NCBI GenBank assembly: GCA_014905825.1
Contig: JACGCN010000059.1
Coordinates: forward strand, 166,647-230,646
DNA length: 64,000 nucleotides
DNA from: Lyophyllum atratum
Taxonomy: Eukaryota; Basidiomycota; Agaricomycetes; Agaricales; Lyophyllaceae
Reading direction: 5' to 3'
The notes under the pieces were generated by a model, which made no database searches, had not been told where the DNA came from, and worked only from the letters and a program-made list of their open reading frames with translations. A program made the position numbers and the translations under genes. Below are positions 11,415 through 23,346 of this stretch, in pieces. Position 1 is the stretch's first letter. Every line of letters starts with the position of its first letter.

Positions 11415-13254
11415 CTACCGTGCGCCGTCTAGGATGCCTCGGACGTCGGATACTGAGGTCAGGTCTGCGAGGAAGGGAACGAGGTCGGTGAGCTCTGCGT
11501 CATGGGGATCATTAAACCACGAGGAGACAGGAACAGCGTTGTTCGGGTGGAAGATGTACGACGCAGGAGAGTTGTCTAGGATGATAGTGTCTGCTATCGG
11601 TCTTCCTAGTTGAGAAAGGTCCTTTACGTAGTTGCCCTTGTGACTGAAACAGCTCTCCCTGAATAACCGATGTGCGACGACATGATGGATATCAAGCTTG
11701 TCTAGTACGGGGTCGGCATACTAAACAGGCCACTCATCAGTTGCTTGTGCGTATTTGAATCGCACAGCACGTACCTTGCTCAAACTGGCCGTGAAGATCA
11801 CGACCTCGTATATTTCGCCCATTTTCTTCAAGAAATCATCGACACCAGGTCGTTTCAGCACATGGAAATGATGCCAGTGGTATTCGATTTCTACAGGGAC
11901 GATAAAGTCCGCTTGCTGGACCGCCTAAATCAACGGTTAATATTGCAAAATGAGATGACACAAGACAGGATGAACGCGCCTTGAAGCTACTGTGAACAAG
12001 GGTCTCGTCCAGATCTAGAACCAGACACTTGCGGCCAGCGTGTTCCGGCAATATAGGTGGCAATAATGGTTTTGGTAGGCCGTCCTTAACATTCACAAGT
12101 CAGTCAAAAGCACTGGGCGGAGAAGGGAAAGGGAGGTACGTACAGGACCGATGGGTATCCCTGAACCTCCCTTCTTTATCAACGTCTCCTCATCGTCCTG
12201 CTCCAGAGCCATACGCCTATCGTCCTCGTCATCTGTGTAAGTTGTCCCGTCTGACTCATCTGCGGAATCGTGCGAATGTGTCCTCGCCACCTCCACTGTA
12301 GTCGAGCCTGTCGACCCCGGTGGCTGCACAGCACCAGACGTCACGCCGTCGGTCTCATCTTCAGGCAGAAGGTGCGAACTCGGCGGTGGAGTAACGATGA
12401 TCTCAGAGTCAGTGGGCGATGGCGGGGGATGCCCTGGGACAGAGGGAATAGTCAAAGGAAGAAGCTCGAGGTCAAGGGGAGAGGAGGTACCAGAGCAGAG
12501 GGCGGGGCTTTCCGGTGTGATCTGCTGCATTTCGTGGTTGGCTCCGTTGCTGCTATCCTTTAAGGAACGCGGTTCAGCAGTGGCAATGTCGTCTTCACCG
12601 TTGAAGTCGATTTTGAAATCTTCAGGGTCGGGGCTCACGCATGGGACGACTTTGTGCACGACGCGAGAGAAGAGGGATGGACGGGGCCGGGAGGAGCTGG
12701 ATCTCCTTCCGCTGGAGCGACCAGACTTGTTGATCGAGGGATCAGACAATGCGCCTTCAGAACTGGAGGACTTGTTCGCGGCCATCCGACGGTAGAATGG
12801 AACACGCCGGCTGTTAGCGGTTAATGTCGCGTTGACAGATCCCTGCTCCCTGTCCATCTCGTCGGCCTGTTGTGCCCTGAGGACGGTCGCAGGGACAGCA
12901 CTTGCTGCGACAGAGAGGGGCTCTGCTGCGCTGGAGGACTGCTGTGAAACGGGGACCTGCCCGTCGTCGATAGTGACCGGTGGCTCAGGCGCCAGAGTAC
13001 CTATTTGTCACATGAGTAACTTTTATGCTGATTGTTATTTATGGCGCAGACTCACTGCTGGTGCTGGCCGAGTTCTCTGCGGGATGGTTCACCTGCGAAG
13101 CGACGGTGTCTTCTTGTGGGACGACTTCTTTCCCCTGCCGCGCTGCTCCTGCTTTTCTGCTTCCACTAGAAAAAAGACGGTGCCGTAGAGAAGGACGCGA
13201 GGCTACAGATACACTGGGTGGACTTGATGCTGGATCTGGAGGGGAAGATACCAT
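11415..13254 (-). CDS. Psr1/SCP-type CTD-like HAD phosphatase, paralog A
   Basis: Five exons (13254-13056, 13000-12144, 12084-11980, 11924-11775, 11720-11415) give 538 residues. After a Ser/Pro-rich disordered half and an acidic block (TTYTDDEDD) comes the FCP1-homology phosphatase domain. The catalytic loop [10 protein letters not shown] is at about 376, followed by [21 protein letters not shown] and the later Asp motif [20 protein letters not shown], ending [10 protein letters not shown]. Yeast Psr1/Psr2 are plasma-membrane phosphatases of the general stress response and human SCPs act on the RNA polymerase II CTD, so substrate is uncertain. The start is uncertain; an in-frame ATG also exists at 13368. 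The exon 3 donor is AAG|GCGCGT, a GC donor, where the paralog at 24.5-26.4 kb has a normal GT donor at the same codon. Confidence 0.85.
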
Positions 13255-14042
13255 TTGTGGGCAACGAATGGCGGGGAAGGCCTGTGATGGAGCAGAAGAC
13301 GAGAAAGCTTGGAACAAGGGCGGAGGCAGCCTGAGCCTCGAGGTTCCTTCGACATGTCCCACGCTCATTGATCAATTTATAACAAATCCTTTGATCCTTT
13401 TGAACTCGGCTGGATGTAAGTACTTGCTGCGAGAATAGACGACGATATCTAGGTGCCCTCTTGCACGTACTGGGTATGTCGCGCGCATGCGTAGTACACA
13501 GAACAAAAACAGCCGCGTTTCGCAAATTGCAAAAGTTCCTCAGCCAATCTTCGCAATCAATATTTAATGTCGCCAAACGTGGTACACCAAGCAGTGTACT
13601 TCTATTAACGTCGTACCCAGCGTACAATGATTATGTTACTTGAGTGTTACCTCGAACTGAGCAGTGACAAGGTAAATGCAACCCCTTCCATACTTTTGGC
13701 TTTTCCGGTGAAATGTCTTCGATCGCCCATCACTTGTTTGTGGGTTGTATACGTTTTCAAAATGTGACTGACAGTGCGTCTGGTCCAAAGCCCTGAATCC
13801 AACTGTAGCGATAGTCCATGTACGTAAAGCTTGGCAGACCGCGCACCATGTGCGGTGGTATTTTGACCAACTGCTGTGAAAAGTTGGAAGGAAAGGGCGA
13901 GGTACGAGCAAGCCGGCTTCGGCGGCCGATACCGGCAATGACCGAGTATACAAAGGAGCGTTACATGTGACGTGGTTGTGACTTCTTACTCAGCCTCTTA
14001 CTAATACACGGCAATCTCGAAAACAAACACGAAATCGCCGCC
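13255..14042. other. Divergent intergenic region, about 790 bp
   Basis: Promoter space between the Psr1-like gene and the bZIP gene. Minus-strand frames at 13166-13627 and 13636-13953 carry no recognisable domain. No repeat or RNA gene recognised. Confidence 0.5.
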
Positions 14043-14922
14043 ATGCTGGGATACAGCGCCAATCCCGCTGACACTTCAAATGCAAATGCAGTTCAGACAA
14101 TGCGTCTCCGCGACGACCCTCCTCCTATAACCCCTGCTACGCGCACAAGCAGGAAACGCAAGTCTCCACCCGAAAACGGGTCAAATCCAGTTGAGAACCA
14201 ACAACTTGCCCAGCAGCAACAGCCCCCGCCCCCACAGCCCCAACCACCCCAGATGCACCACGTTCTGCCGCCCATGATGCCCCACCCTATGCAGGGAGGC
14301 CCTCCATTGCCCCCCGGATACCACTATAGCGACTTCACCCCTGGTGGAATGCCTCCTCCACAACCACAACTACCGCAGGGCGACCCATCACAGCATCAGC
14401 ACCACTCTCAGTCGCCGCCTCCAAATTCAGCTGCTGGACGCGCACTAAGCTCCAGCAAGCGTGCAGAACAGAATAGAAAAGCCCAACGTGCATTCCGCGA
14501 ACGACGAGATCAGTTGAGTATAGATATCACTTTCTTGTTTATCACAGAATCGTCTGACCTGGCCGATCGTTTGTTCTAGACACGTCAAGGCCCTCGAGTC
14601 GCGCTCGCAGTTACTTGATGCCGCCCTTGCGTCAGCAGACGAGGCCAATCGGCGCTGGGAGGAGTGCCGCGCCCTCGTCGATCAACTGCGCGTCGAGAAC
14701 GCTGCGCTACGGGCGGCACTGAGCCAGGCTCAGCTTCTACCCCCGGGCGCGGGTGGGCCGCCACAACTTCAGCAACAGCAGAGCAGTGGGGGTGCCGCCA
14801 ATGGGATGCACCAGCACCAGAATAATGGTGCGCAATTGGAGGAGGCCACCAGAAGCCTGCAAGCCGTTGTCAATGAGCTGAAGACTGATTCAGCAGCCCC
14901 GCATGAGCAAAAGAACGAATAG
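14043..14922 (+). CDS. bZIP transcription factor
   Basis: Two exons (14043-14512, 14580-14922) give 270 residues. The donor inside a CAA codon makes the join RERRDQ|HVKALESRS. The basic region is SKRAEQNRKAQRAFRERR (about 139-156), followed by a leucine-zipper coiled coil (ALESRSQLLDAALASADEA, then DQLRVENAALRAALSQA). The NRKAQRAFRERR signature is of the fungal Pap1/Yap-related kind. Before it lies a Pro/Gln/His/Met-rich low-complexity region typical of an activation or prion-like segment. No cysteine-rich redox domain like that of Yap1/Pap1 is visible, so an oxidative-stress role should not be assumed. Target genes are unknown. Confidence 0.88.
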
Positions 14923-16349
14923 GCCCGCCCAATACAAGTTCGCCAAGTTTTTTTGCCTTGTTCTTTTTCTTCTTTGGTTGATGGAGGGTAGGTGATGGAG
15001 CGGGTTTTGGTTGTCCTTTTTTATGTGGCCTCGATCCTTCTTCTGCGCCTGTTATTTATCAAAGTATCCTACGCACCTGCGATGGCGTCCAATGTCTCCC
15101 CTTTTCCTTTATTCTCCTTCTCTCTTCCTTCACGTCCATCGTCGTGCGTGTCGCTAGGACATTGTATGTATGTACCCAGTATCCACTGCCTGCCGCTAGA
15201 AGTGCCTCGTGTGTCGTATAGTTGAAAAAGACATAACCCAAAGACACAAGGATGGCACCATGTTGTGGTTGATGCTCAAGCGATGAAGAACACTTTATGT
15301 AAGGTAACTGTCTTTGTCAACGTCTTTGTCATCTGGCAGAAGGGTTTTCATCATGTTTGCATCTGTGGCGAAGGCCATCAGAACCAGGAGGACAAGACTG
15401 CGTATGTTGCGCCGCGGAAGACGGGCTCGGGCTGCGATGGGCATTTTCCGACAGTGTCGGGCGTTGTCGTCACCAACCTCGCGCCGTTCAATTGGTATGT
15501 TGCCTTCAGGTAAATCTGAGCACCGCAGTTCTGTCCAAACTTGAAGAAACAGTAGAAAAGGCAGCCCCTTTTATGATATACAGGGGGTCTATGTTAACCA
15601 CTAAATAGAGTACCTCGTATCGTTCAAGCTGAAGGAAGTACGTGGTTCCCGCAGCTCCGACCCGACAGATCACAAAAGGCCCTATTCATGTATTCTGTTG
15701 CGATGAGCGCCACTCATTCCAGTACTTACGCAATAGAATTAGGTTAGTGATAGTGATAGAGGCGAATGCATGCGCATGGGATTAAACCCAAACCACCTCG
15801 TAATAATTTAAGAGACCATGAGGGGTACAACATACGACCTACGAGATACTGACGATAATACTAGGTGGGCTGTCCTTCTCCAACCGTGCAACTATGGCAC
15901 CGGTTTAGGTCGAATAGTGATAAAACCCGAGACAGTGATAGTTCAATGCGTACGGCAGATAAGATGTTTTGGTAGCATATGGCCATGGTGGATGCGGCAA
16001 GTGGACCAGTCATCAGGAAATAACGACGGGCTTGCCCTCTATGCAGTAGAAGCACCATAACAAGCAACTAGATTTCTCCATTTTCATGGGCTAGGAGCAC
16101 GCACGAAAAGACCCAAGGCACACAACCTACCCTCGCAACTGAGAAGTAGGATACTCCACTATGCCAGTGCATGCGACGAGGATAGAGAGTAAGTTAAACA
16201 GCCTATGGCCAACCATAGTCGTATATGTAGACCTGCCGCCCGTTCAAGTGGCTAGCATATCGTGTGCTGGAAACTCATAAGTGTCACTCACACCAGTTCC
16301 GCCAACGTACAATTCTTCAAACTGAAAGCACTGCAACATGCACCAGACT
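14923..16349. other. Long convergent intergenic region, about 1.4 kb
   Basis: Between the stops of the bZIP gene and the TPP1-like gene. Only short frames without domain, and no tRNA-like or repeat structure that I can recognise. The first few hundred bases are pyrimidine-rich and look like 3' UTR. Confidence 0.5.
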
Positions 16350-19300
16350 TCAACTTTCCCCTCGATCCCGATCAGTCTCCAGCAGGATATTCCACAATGC
16401 GTGCCAGGTTATCAATGGCTGCTTTTGTTCTCCCAGCAACAGTCCACTGAGCCTCCGGGGCCGGAGTAAGCTTTTCACCGTCGGCTTATTTTCTTCGTCA
16501 GGTTGGGGTCCCGAGGATAGCTGCATTTTAGCTGCATCGTGATCATCGTCGTTATCTCGCCGACCTTTCTCCCGTCGTCTCTTCTTTGCGCTACGGAGGC
16601 TGGTTTCGCGCGTCAAGGAGTCGTCGGAGACCGCGTCCCTACTACGTTTAGTGCCTTGAGAGCCTATCTCCGGTGATGATCGCAGATGTCGAGAGGGATC
16701 GCTATTTTGATCGTCGCGCGAGGTGGCCTGCCGCTGCCCGTACGGGTGGGTCTCGTAGGCGGCAGAACCAGCAGAAGCGGAGGCTACTTGAACGTGCGAA
16801 GCAGGCAAGAACCTATTAGCGAGGCGAGATCTAGTCAAAGCATGTGGTGTAGGTGCGTTATCTGGGTGTGACCCCGATTTCGGTCTGATGGTGGTAGTTG
16901 TGATGATAGGCCGTTGATTTGAGATGTCCGCCGCTTTAGACTTAGACGAGGAGGGCTGCAGGAAGCTTGGCAGGACCCAGGCGCTGGGTTGGTACGGTGC
17001 GACCGGTTCATGAAAAGGGACTTGCACGGCATCAGGACCTTCTTTACGTTGGGGGTTAGCTTTTGTTCTCGCTTGCTCGGATGCGAATCGTACCTGATGG
17101 TTGTTTCGAAACTGGTCTCGCTACTGCTTCGCTCCTTGCTAGCGATGCAGCCGGGGAAGGCGCATGTTCACCCCGAGAGGAGTGGGTCAGAGGAGCACTC
17201 GGACCAAAGAGATCAATGTGGGTCTGGGCATCGTCTTCATCAAGCTCCTGGTCCACGTCTAACATATCCACTTCGTCATCCAAAGGATGGGGACTCGTCT
17301 CTACCTCACTTCGGCCTTTAGGTTCAGGGTTCTCGGGGTCCCCCATAGTCATATTAGAGTTATCGTCCTGAGGTAAGTGTAGCTGTGTTCCAGGGTTTAC
17401 AACGAGCGATGCTTCATCATCTCCATAATCAGGAGACGATGGTTCAGCGTTGAAGGGGTCACCATCGTCATCGTCATCATCTGTCTCGCTGGGATCTGAT
17501 GGCGGTGAGGCAAGGACGCTTCTGCTCCCCTTCGCAAGAGTATGAGTGTTGTGTTTCACAGAAGACTTCCAAGGAGAGGCTAGGTCTCCGTGATCATGAG
17601 CTTGGGTCGCATCTTGAGAGAACAACGACCCATGAACATGGTCGATATCCCCTGAGTCCCTTTGGATATGTTCCCCGGCTTCTTCTAAGCTTTGCAATTC
17701 AGCTTCGGGACGCTTCCGCGGTCTAGCCAATTCCGATAATTGGGAAAGGACAACAGGTTGTGAGCTTCCCAATATTTTCTTCCGGGAGCGTGATTGTGAT
17801 TGAGACAAAGATTGGGACTGAGTCTGCAATTGAGATTGCGAAAACGAAAACGAATTGTCGGAGTTGGGAGCGAGAATGATAGGGTCGGCCAAAGGGAGGA
17901 ACTTGATAGGTTGAGGCGGACGGGGCACTCTTCGCATGACTTCACCTCGAGTATGGGTGGGTGGAGAAATTGTGGGAGATGGAATGAGTACGGTCTCTGG
18001 TGCAATAGTAACATGTGATGGCAGTGGTGGAGATGAGGGAGGTAGTGGTTCTGTATATGTCTCTAGACCTACAACGGACTGGGTTGGTAAAGGCGTAGAT
18101 GAGGAGGACGGCGTCGGTGACTTTTCCCTCGGAATTCGTTGGGCTGGTGTCGGAGGTCGAGGATGAGAGCTTGAAGTAGCATTTGGCCTGGCTTGAGCGA
18201 GTGAGGGACTGGGTGGGGCAGGAGAAGACGGGATGTGAGGATGTTCCGATTGCGGCCATTCTTCTTCTGAAAACGGAGTCGCGCTTCGTGATCGTGACGC
18301 ACTTGTTGATGGCGTTGGTGAGGGAGAGAGTACTGTGATACAAGGCGTCAAGGAGGATTTTGTAAATCAGAACGTAATGACTAACGGGCATTGATTTGTC
18401 GACGTTTGTGAGGTGATTCGAGAGTATGCGCGTCTTCGTTCGTTTGTGGTCGCTGACTTGGCACATCATCCTCATTGTTACACACTTTCACACCCATCTT
18501 CAGCATTTATCGAGGGAGGAAAGGAGGGACTTGATGCACCTCTTATTGAAGCAAGAAAGGATGCGACAGCAGCAGGAGGTCGTCTGAAGATGGACTTTTT
18601 TGTAATCTGGCATCATTGTTAGAGAAAGAAATGTGAATTGCGAGCATTGGAACACACTGGCCAGATCTCCGGAGAGACACGAGAAATATCTTTTGATGCA
18701 GCTGCAGTTTTGGTTCTGGTGGTATCAGAAAGCGCTTTCTTCTTTGCTGTCTGCCTTGTAGAACAAATCGTAGGTTGTTCAATCGAGGCCTTCGAGGTAG
18801 ACGCGATTGGTGAGCTTTTCCTTAGCGCTGCTTGCCGGGCTTGCTTCCGGTCCCTCAAACAGTTTCTGGCACGAACATCAGCTAGTAACACAGAAGCTGT
18901 AAGCACCGAGACTTACCCACCGCCTCCATCCTGCTTCAGCCCCTCTGACCATTCCTTCAAATCACTGTTGGCGTCCAGTGGTTTGGGATTGCCAAACTTG
19001 GCTTCCCCGAGACTTCCGAGGACCGAGAAAGAATCACATTCGAGTGCTAGAAATTTCTCTTGGGACATGCGACTTTTTCCAAGAGGAATACGGGTTAGAA
19101 AAGGTTTGAAATTTGATATGCAGATGAGAGCTGTCTTGTGCTGGGTCAAACGGCTGCCATTGAGTCTAGTTCTGAAGTGAGTTGCCGCAATGATTGGGGG
19201 AAAGACTGACGCGTACCTGGTGTATTCCTGAACTGCATCGCGACTAAAACGAATAGGAAGTATATGTTCCCTGTCTGATACTCGAGCCCAAAGTATCTCG

Positions 19301-19494
19301 TCTGGATCATACGTTAGGAACTACCGAAGGGTCAGTCCGTAATTCAGAAGCACAAATTAGGATTGTGTCGATACCTCTACAAGCTGAACTTTTTTCTTTC
19401 GAGTAAAAGGCTTGATCGAAGAGGTGTTTGCGCCATACTCCTCAGCCAAGTTGATGAGGTGCGCAGAGATCCACGGCACAATGGACTCCGACAT
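16350..19494 (-). CDS. Probable shelterin TPP1/Tpz1-like OB-fold protein with long disordered tail
   Basis: N-terminal exons 19494-19375, 19320-19217, 19171-18917 and 18865-18658 join cleanly. They encode an OB-fold-like domain that opens with MSESIVPWISAHLINLAEEY and continues with KKVQLVEFLTYDPDEILWAR, VSDREHILPIRFSRDAVQEY, KTALICISNFKPFLTRI, FLALECDSFSVLGSLGEAKF and a DLKEW end. The PWI start plus this pattern resembles TPP1/ACD, Tpz1 and Est3, which link telomere-end binding proteins and telomerase. Later exons (18332-17094, 17041-16350) encode Ser/Pro/Gln-rich sequence, a run of aspartates, a basic AKKRRREKGRR stretch and a C-terminal SLLRPRRLSGLLLG. The region 18606-18386 is open in two frames that do not join cleanly, so the exon there is unresolved. 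That tail and domain form one gene is inference from continuous strand, spacing and splice sites. Confidence 0.5.
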
Positions 19495-20326
19495 GGGATT
19501 GCGGGTCAGGTCAGGACTCGACAACTTCAAGTCGCGTTACGCGAATTGTAGCTCACATCACGTTACTTCGCGTTTTCGGAGTGTAAAATAAACGGCCTAG
19601 GCCGGGATCAGAATCGGAGAGGCGATGATGTTGATCATGAAGTTGTTTAACACACTGAAAACATGTTATATTACAAGTACGGTGACTTAAAAGTAGGAAG
19701 GGCATGCGACATGTAGCAGGGTTGAATACGTCAATTGGCATCACCATCGCCATGAGTTGAAGAGCATCAACGGACCGACTAATTCGCTTCTATTCATCAT
19801 GACATTAGAGCCACGCGTAGATCTTTACCTCAAGGAGGACATGCTGCATCAAGCGTGATCACGGAACTGCTAGAAGGCAGTTTTACTCCACCGTCGCGGC
19901 GGTTGGGCCATCGATAGAAGAGCGGAAACAGGAGCGATGTATGCAGGTGATGCGATGGATGAGAGATACACAGATAAAAGAGGAAAGAATCATGGAACCA
20001 TCGATGGAGATCGGTACATCAGTTCTGCATTGACCGTGGGAAAGTTGGCATGAGTAATTCCGTTGTCTCGAAAAAGCTGTTGTCGACAACCGTTCAGTCC
20101 GCCGGCGACTTTTATCGTCGTCTCTTATTTTGGGCTTTCATCGTCGGGCGACACGGTCTGCTCGACGTTCTGCTCATCAACCTCATTCTACTCACCTCTG
20201 GGGACGCTTGTTTGCTGTCCCCTCGCAACACTGTCGGCCCAGCTCAATCTTGCAAACTCTTTTTCTGCCTGGGATCCTGCCTCTCGACTCGCAAAACAGT
20301 CCTGGAGGGACTCCATTCTCATTCTC
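19495..20326. other. Divergent promoter region and unresolved 5' end of the coiled-coil gene
   Basis: Between the TPP1-like gene start and the first certain codons of the next plus-strand gene. An ATG at 20050 opens a frame with LLFWAFIVGRHGLLDVLL, which could be an upstream exon of the next gene, but I could not join it in frame with acceptable splice sites. Confidence 0.4.
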
Positions 20327-23300
20327 ATGAGCGTCTCCGTTGGTGGCCTCGGTCTCATGTCTCTCCGCAACCCTTTTGCAGAGTTGGTTGGTATGGTCTT
20401 GGGCAAAACGGATCTTAGATCCATGTTTTGCCTCATCGTGTTTTTCATCGTAGTATCTGTCCTCGGTTAGTCTTTCTTACCCTCTTTTATCACTACCTTG
20501 AGCACCGTTTCTCTTGCTTTTGCAAACTTCTTATACGCCACTCTACATCCAACTTACATTTTCCGTACTGCAGCTTATCTCACAAACCCTTCCGAGAACT
20601 CTTTTCGGACCTACCTCACGGAGCAGTCCTTTCGTCAGCATCTGAGTCGACTCGATGACAATGCTGATGATGATGACAAGCGACAAATGAACTCTACCTC
20701 TCACTCATCTAAACGCAGCACTTTCCCCACGGCTCACACTCTTTCCTACGACAACTCTTCCCCCTTCCACTTCGCAAATCGGGCTTCGATATCCCTCAGA
20801 ACCCCGAAACATGTATTTCACAGCTTTGGCCTATTCACCGTGGCCGCGATGGTTCCTCTTGCGAGGTCTGCGCGTCCTGATGAACGAGAAACCCTGATTA
20901 TATCTGATTCCTGGTATATCGGTGCCTTTGGGCGTTGGTGGCGTGGAGGCATTATCGAGGCATGGTATCAAGATGTCATTGCAAGGACGAAGGACGAGGA
21001 AAGTTGGAGCTCCGGAATTTTGAGCATGAAGAACTTGGACAGGCTGAACGAATATAATGGTGGGCCTATCCTTCATTTCGGACCTGTTTTCGAACTAACG
21101 ACCTGATTATGTCAGGACTCCCCTTCTCGACGAAGAATCTTCCACCTCACCTGCTTTCCAGGGGCTCTCCTCCGAAACTAAGGAATCGCGAGAAATCTTC
21201 CCAGAGACCTACGACACACCCAGTTCGCAGCTCAACACCACCGCCTCTTCCGAAATCAGCATCTTTACCTCTGCACACGGCTCGGCTGCCATCATCGGTG
21301 TCTGATAGGCCACCATTGCATTCCACACAGCCCACTCTGCACAACAACACTGTTTGTTCAGCCGCGGATCCAGCCCAATTGGGGTCGCCGGCGCTTTCGA
21401 AGTCGCCGTTAACACTGTTCGACCAGTCACCTCGTATCGCAGAAGTTCTCCGTCAGATCTCACACTCCAAGACCACAGTCCTTGAATTCCGCACCCAACT
21501 TAGCGACTGCCAATCATGTGCCTCTCAATCACATAGTTTGCTTCAGGGTGAAGTTGATTCCTTCCGAGAGCGAAAGCGGCAGGAGGATGCTTCTAAACTA
21601 GAAACCAAATCACGTACCAAAGGTCTGGACGATTCGAAACGAAGCGCAGAGAGCACAAAGAAGGAGGCTGAGAAGAAGTTGAAAGCAGCCCAAAATGCCC
21701 GTGACAATGCAACCCAGCGTATGGATCACCTTGACAAAGAAATCGTCCGACTACAACAACGGCTTATCGACGATGAGGCGCTGATACATCAGTCGGAAGT
21801 GACTGTGTCCGACGCCGAGAGAGATATCGCGGAGGCCTTAGAGCAAAAGAAGCAGGAAATACGGCTTGCAGAAGATGTCGTTGCTGCCCTCAATCATCGT
21901 GCTCGGGAGTTGGAAGAGAAGCTGGTCGAGGAAAAGGAAAGATTAGCGATGTTGAAGGAACGTAACCAGGCTCGGAAGCTAGAGTTATCGTTGCATCCCG
22001 ACCAGGTCCCTATCTACCACGATTCACTAACTCCTTGGAACACCGCAATGTATGACTCTCGCAATGACCCCTCAACTCCCGAGACCAGGAAACGTCACCC
22101 GTCATCGGTCGGATACGACACCATGGACAATCTGGCTCGTCGGCCCTCGATCTCAATAGACACTCACGCTCGATCCGGCAATTTGGCACAGGGCGTCCCG
22201 ACCTTTAACTCGTCCCCCACCACTTCGTACCCTAATCCTCCCGTGACGCAGGCTCCATTGCGCGCCAATGGGTACCCTTCGGTTTCTGATGACAGTCAAG
22301 TCGCTCCGGTCTCCCGACGTGGCTCATATCCCCAACGCCCCACCACCTTTTCACCGTTCAGTGATTTGGATGGGCTGCAATCCGACGGCATGCCAATTGT
22401 TTCACCCACCAGTCAATCCTTGATTCCATCTGCTCTCATTACCTCCCTCGACAGCGGCGTCGGCCTTCCTAAGTCGTTCCAGTCGGAGAGTGACGTGTAT
22501 ATGGATAGAGAGTGGCGCAACAACAATGGCCCATCGTACATGCCACATTTCCAAGCGCAACCGAATGGCAGCTACGACCTTAGTTCGACGGTAACCACTT
22601 CCCCCGTTTCTCCACACGGCTCCTCCGGCCATAGTATCGAGCACGATCCGTTCGAGGTTCGTTTCTTGCAGAGTGAGGGTGACTGCGGTCGAGATCAACA
22701 AGCGTACCTAACCCCCGAGAATTCGATGGACATGCAGCGCGCCTCGTGGTTACATCGTACCAGCTCGGATCCGCATCCCAATCACTGTACCCAGGAAAAT
22801 GCTGATCAACCAACTTCTGGGAAGGCCGGTCCGCGACGCTGGTTCTCGTCGGCTTCCAAGGAGAAGCCGAAGAAAGGGCTCAATCCGGACGCCAAAGTTT
22901 TCAGCCTCGACAAGAAGTCCCCACCCATAATTTTTGCATCTGGCCCCGCCTTCAATGTATCGTCCTCCGGCAACTCGACGGCAGCAGCATATGACGCCTT
23001 GAATCCCAACGGGCTAAGCTCAACCGCCATGCCAGGTCCGGCATCCGTGACTAACTCCTTCACCCGTGCCTTTGCGCCGTCGCCTGCAGAGCGAGAGGCT
23101 CTTCAACGTGCACTGGGTGGTTCGACCAACACGAGCTTTGAACGCCTGCCAAGCCTCAGCGATGTCGGGAGCATACCCTCATCACCTTCGCATGTCCACG
23201 CCCATCCTGTCGTTCCTCAGCACTCTCTATCCAAGCTATTGCCTGCGTGGCTGCAGTCCCTGCCACCGCGAAAGGCGAACTTCAGCCCATGGGACGACGA

Positions 23301-23346
23301 GGAGCCGGAAGTCGGGGGGTTGAATGGGGTCGGGAGGCATCGATAG
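20327..23346 (+). CDS. Membrane-anchored coiled-coil protein, function unknown
   Basis: Two introns join three blocks that otherwise look like separate frames: 20327-20465, 20574-21059 and 21116-23346, with donors GTTAGT and GTGGGC and acceptors CTGCAG and GTCAG. The product is about 950 residues. Near its start lies a strong hydrophobic helix (MFCLIVFFIVVSVL), probably a membrane anchor. It continues with YLTNPSENSFRTYL and a conserved-looking stretch SWYIGAFGRWWRGGIIEAWY. Then come a Pro/Ser-rich linker, a long coiled coil (about 21540-21980, rich in E/K/R/Q with heptads, e.g. EEKLVEEKERLAMLKER) and a Ser/Pro/Asn-rich tail of over 400 residues. The true start is uncertain; residues upstream of 20327 in this frame look partly coding but lack an ATG. 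I do not recognise the family. Confidence 0.6.

Noticed and set aside
12397..12795. 132-codon plus-strand frame over paralog A
   Set aside because: Antisense shadow of the Ser/Pro-rich coding exon on the minus strand.
13166..13953. Two minus-strand frames (153 and 105 codons) upstream of the Psr1-like paralog A
   Set aside because: One overlaps the first exon of paralog A in another frame; the other has no domain or conserved look.
16350..17027. A separate 225-residue protein
   Set aside because: A 52 bp GT-AG intron at 17042-17093 joins it in frame to the preceding Ser/Pro-rich exon.
20498..21106. A separate 202-residue gene
   Set aside because: It has no ATG at its start and is the middle exon of the coiled-coil gene.
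21109..23346. A separate gene starting at ATG 21109
   Set aside because: This ATG lies inside a GT-AG intron end (ATGTCAG); splicing joins the frame to the upstream block, so it is an exon of one larger gene.
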